Shown here in pieces: positions 63,523 to 64,000 of a stretch of DNA of 64,000 nt; positions within the stretch are counted from its first letter, which is position 1, and every line of letters starts with the position of its first letter. The DNA is from Gordonia sp. PDNC005 (GTDB taxonomy: Bacteria > Actinomycetota > Actinomycetes > Mycobacteriales > Mycobacteriaceae). The stretch lies in the NCBI RefSeq assembly GCF_016919385.1, contig NZ_CP070351.1, positions 1,488,001 through 1,552,000 of the forward strand, in the 5' to 3' direction. The notes beneath the pieces were generated by a model. The model did no database searches and had not been told where the DNA came from. It saw only the letters and a program-made list of their open reading frames with translations. Made by a program: the position numbers and the translations under genes.

Positions 63523-64000
63523 ATGAGCGAACCGGATGCCGCGCGACGCAGTGATGACACCGCTGCACCGTTGAGTTCTCGCAGGGTACGGGCCCGATTG
63601 GCGCGACGCATGACGGCGCCGCCGCGAGGTGGTGTCGCGGCCGTACTCGAACCGCTTGTCACACTGCATCGTGGTGTCTACCCGAAGGCCGACGTCGCAG
63701 TCCTCCAGCAGGCGTACGACGTCGCCGAACAGCGACACACGGGACAGTTCCGCAAGTCCGGCGACCCGTACATCACGCATCCGCTCGCCGTCGCGACAAT
63801 CCTCGCGGACCTCGGAATGGACACGACGACGCTGGTTGCTGCGCTGTTGCACGACACCGTCGAAGACACCGGCTACTCGCTCGAGGAGCTGGAGAAGGAC
63901 TTCGGCGCCGAGGTGGCCCACCTCGTCGACGGAGTGACCAAGCTCGACAAGGTGGCGCTCGGCAGCGCCGCCGAGGGCGAGACCATCCGCAAGATGATCA
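63523..64000 (+). CDS. relA: Bifunctional (p)ppGpp synthetase/hydrolase, 5' portion
   Basis: Only the first 159 codons are inside the window. After a basic N-terminal tail comes the HD hydrolase domain: [40 protein letters not shown] (HD motif) and [19 protein letters not shown]. The full protein would make and degrade (p)ppGpp in the stringent response. ATG 63523 follows TAAACT (63511-63516) by 6 nt, so the message is leaderless. The gap to apt (63443-63522) has no terminator. Confidence 0.93.
   Translation, partial: MSEPDAARRSDDTAAPLSSRRVRARLARRMTAPPRGGVAAVLEPLVTLHRGVYPKADVAVLQQAYDVAEQRHTGQFRKSGDPYITHPLAVATILADLGMDTTTLVAALLHDTVEDTGYSLEELEKDFGAEVAHLVDGVTKLDKVALGSAAEGETIRKMI

Overview
The window is chromosomal DNA of a high-GC, mycolic-acid-bearing actinobacterium (order Mycobacteriales). 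Gene content and order follow the Mycobacterium tuberculosis Rv2583c-Rv2703 stretch in blocks, but the intervening genes and the AKK-repeat tail of SigA fit a Gordonia/Williamsia-type genome better than a mycobacterium. The genus call is inference. Envelope markers are AftC, PimA, PatA, PIP synthase, Cei and a mycolyltransferase. Haem is made by the coproporphyrin route (HemE, HemY, HemQ).

Layout. 1-1951: 3' part of a single-chain acyl-CoA carboxylase. 2008-20079: sigA, ppgK, suhB, cei, the DUF4193 and DUF3093 genes, dut, DUF3710, a hydrolase, an OB-fold protein, a membrane protein plus flavohaemoprotein pair, two TrkA subunits beside a KimA-like K+ importer, an rRNA methyltransferase homologue, dxs, RNase D and DUF3000. 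20180-29237: hemE-hemY-hemQ, a REP-like repeat element, msrB, aftC, a hydrolase-fold lipoprotein that has lost catalytic residues, a RibD-like reductase, zapE and a GNAT. 29345-31881: DUF4261 protein, seven clustered tRNA genes that include a duplicated Gly-Cys-Val cassette around a DUF4259 gene, and tRNA-Val(CAC). 31934-40385: accessory envelope region with two very small proteins, a mycolyltransferase, a GNAT, a heterodimeric ABC exporter and a GT87 mannosyltransferase homologue. 40404-47310: thrS, HIT phosphorylase, PIP synthase, patA, pimA, LemA-like protein, pdxS. 47311-53464: accessory insertion between pdxS and tesB-pdxT, with paired helix-turn-helix paralogues, a DUF3060 lipoprotein, PP2C phosphatase, FHA/winged-helix protein, LuxR-type regulator and acyl-CoA oxidase. 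53526-64000: tesB, pdxT, yebC, ruvCAB under a LexA box, yajC-secD-secF, a solute-binding lipoprotein, apt and the start of relA.

Regulation. Fifteen genes have a TANNNT-type -10 hexamer only 6-8 nt before the start codon, the layout of leaderless mRNAs. Stronger classical promoters are seen before the DUF4193 gene (with an upstream ORF and hairpin in its leader), the LuxR-type gene and the tRNA cassettes. A DosR-like palindrome lies upstream of the flavohaemoprotein gene and a LexA box precedes ruvC.

The best candidate for something little described is the minus-strand unit at 32800-35060: a 47-residue peptide gene, an intergenic attenuator-like hairpin, a secreted mycolyltransferase, a GNAT, and a second 31-residue peptide with its own terminator. 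It looks like a peptide-substrate plus mycolylation-enzyme module, comparable in idea to corynebacterial PorA/PorH.
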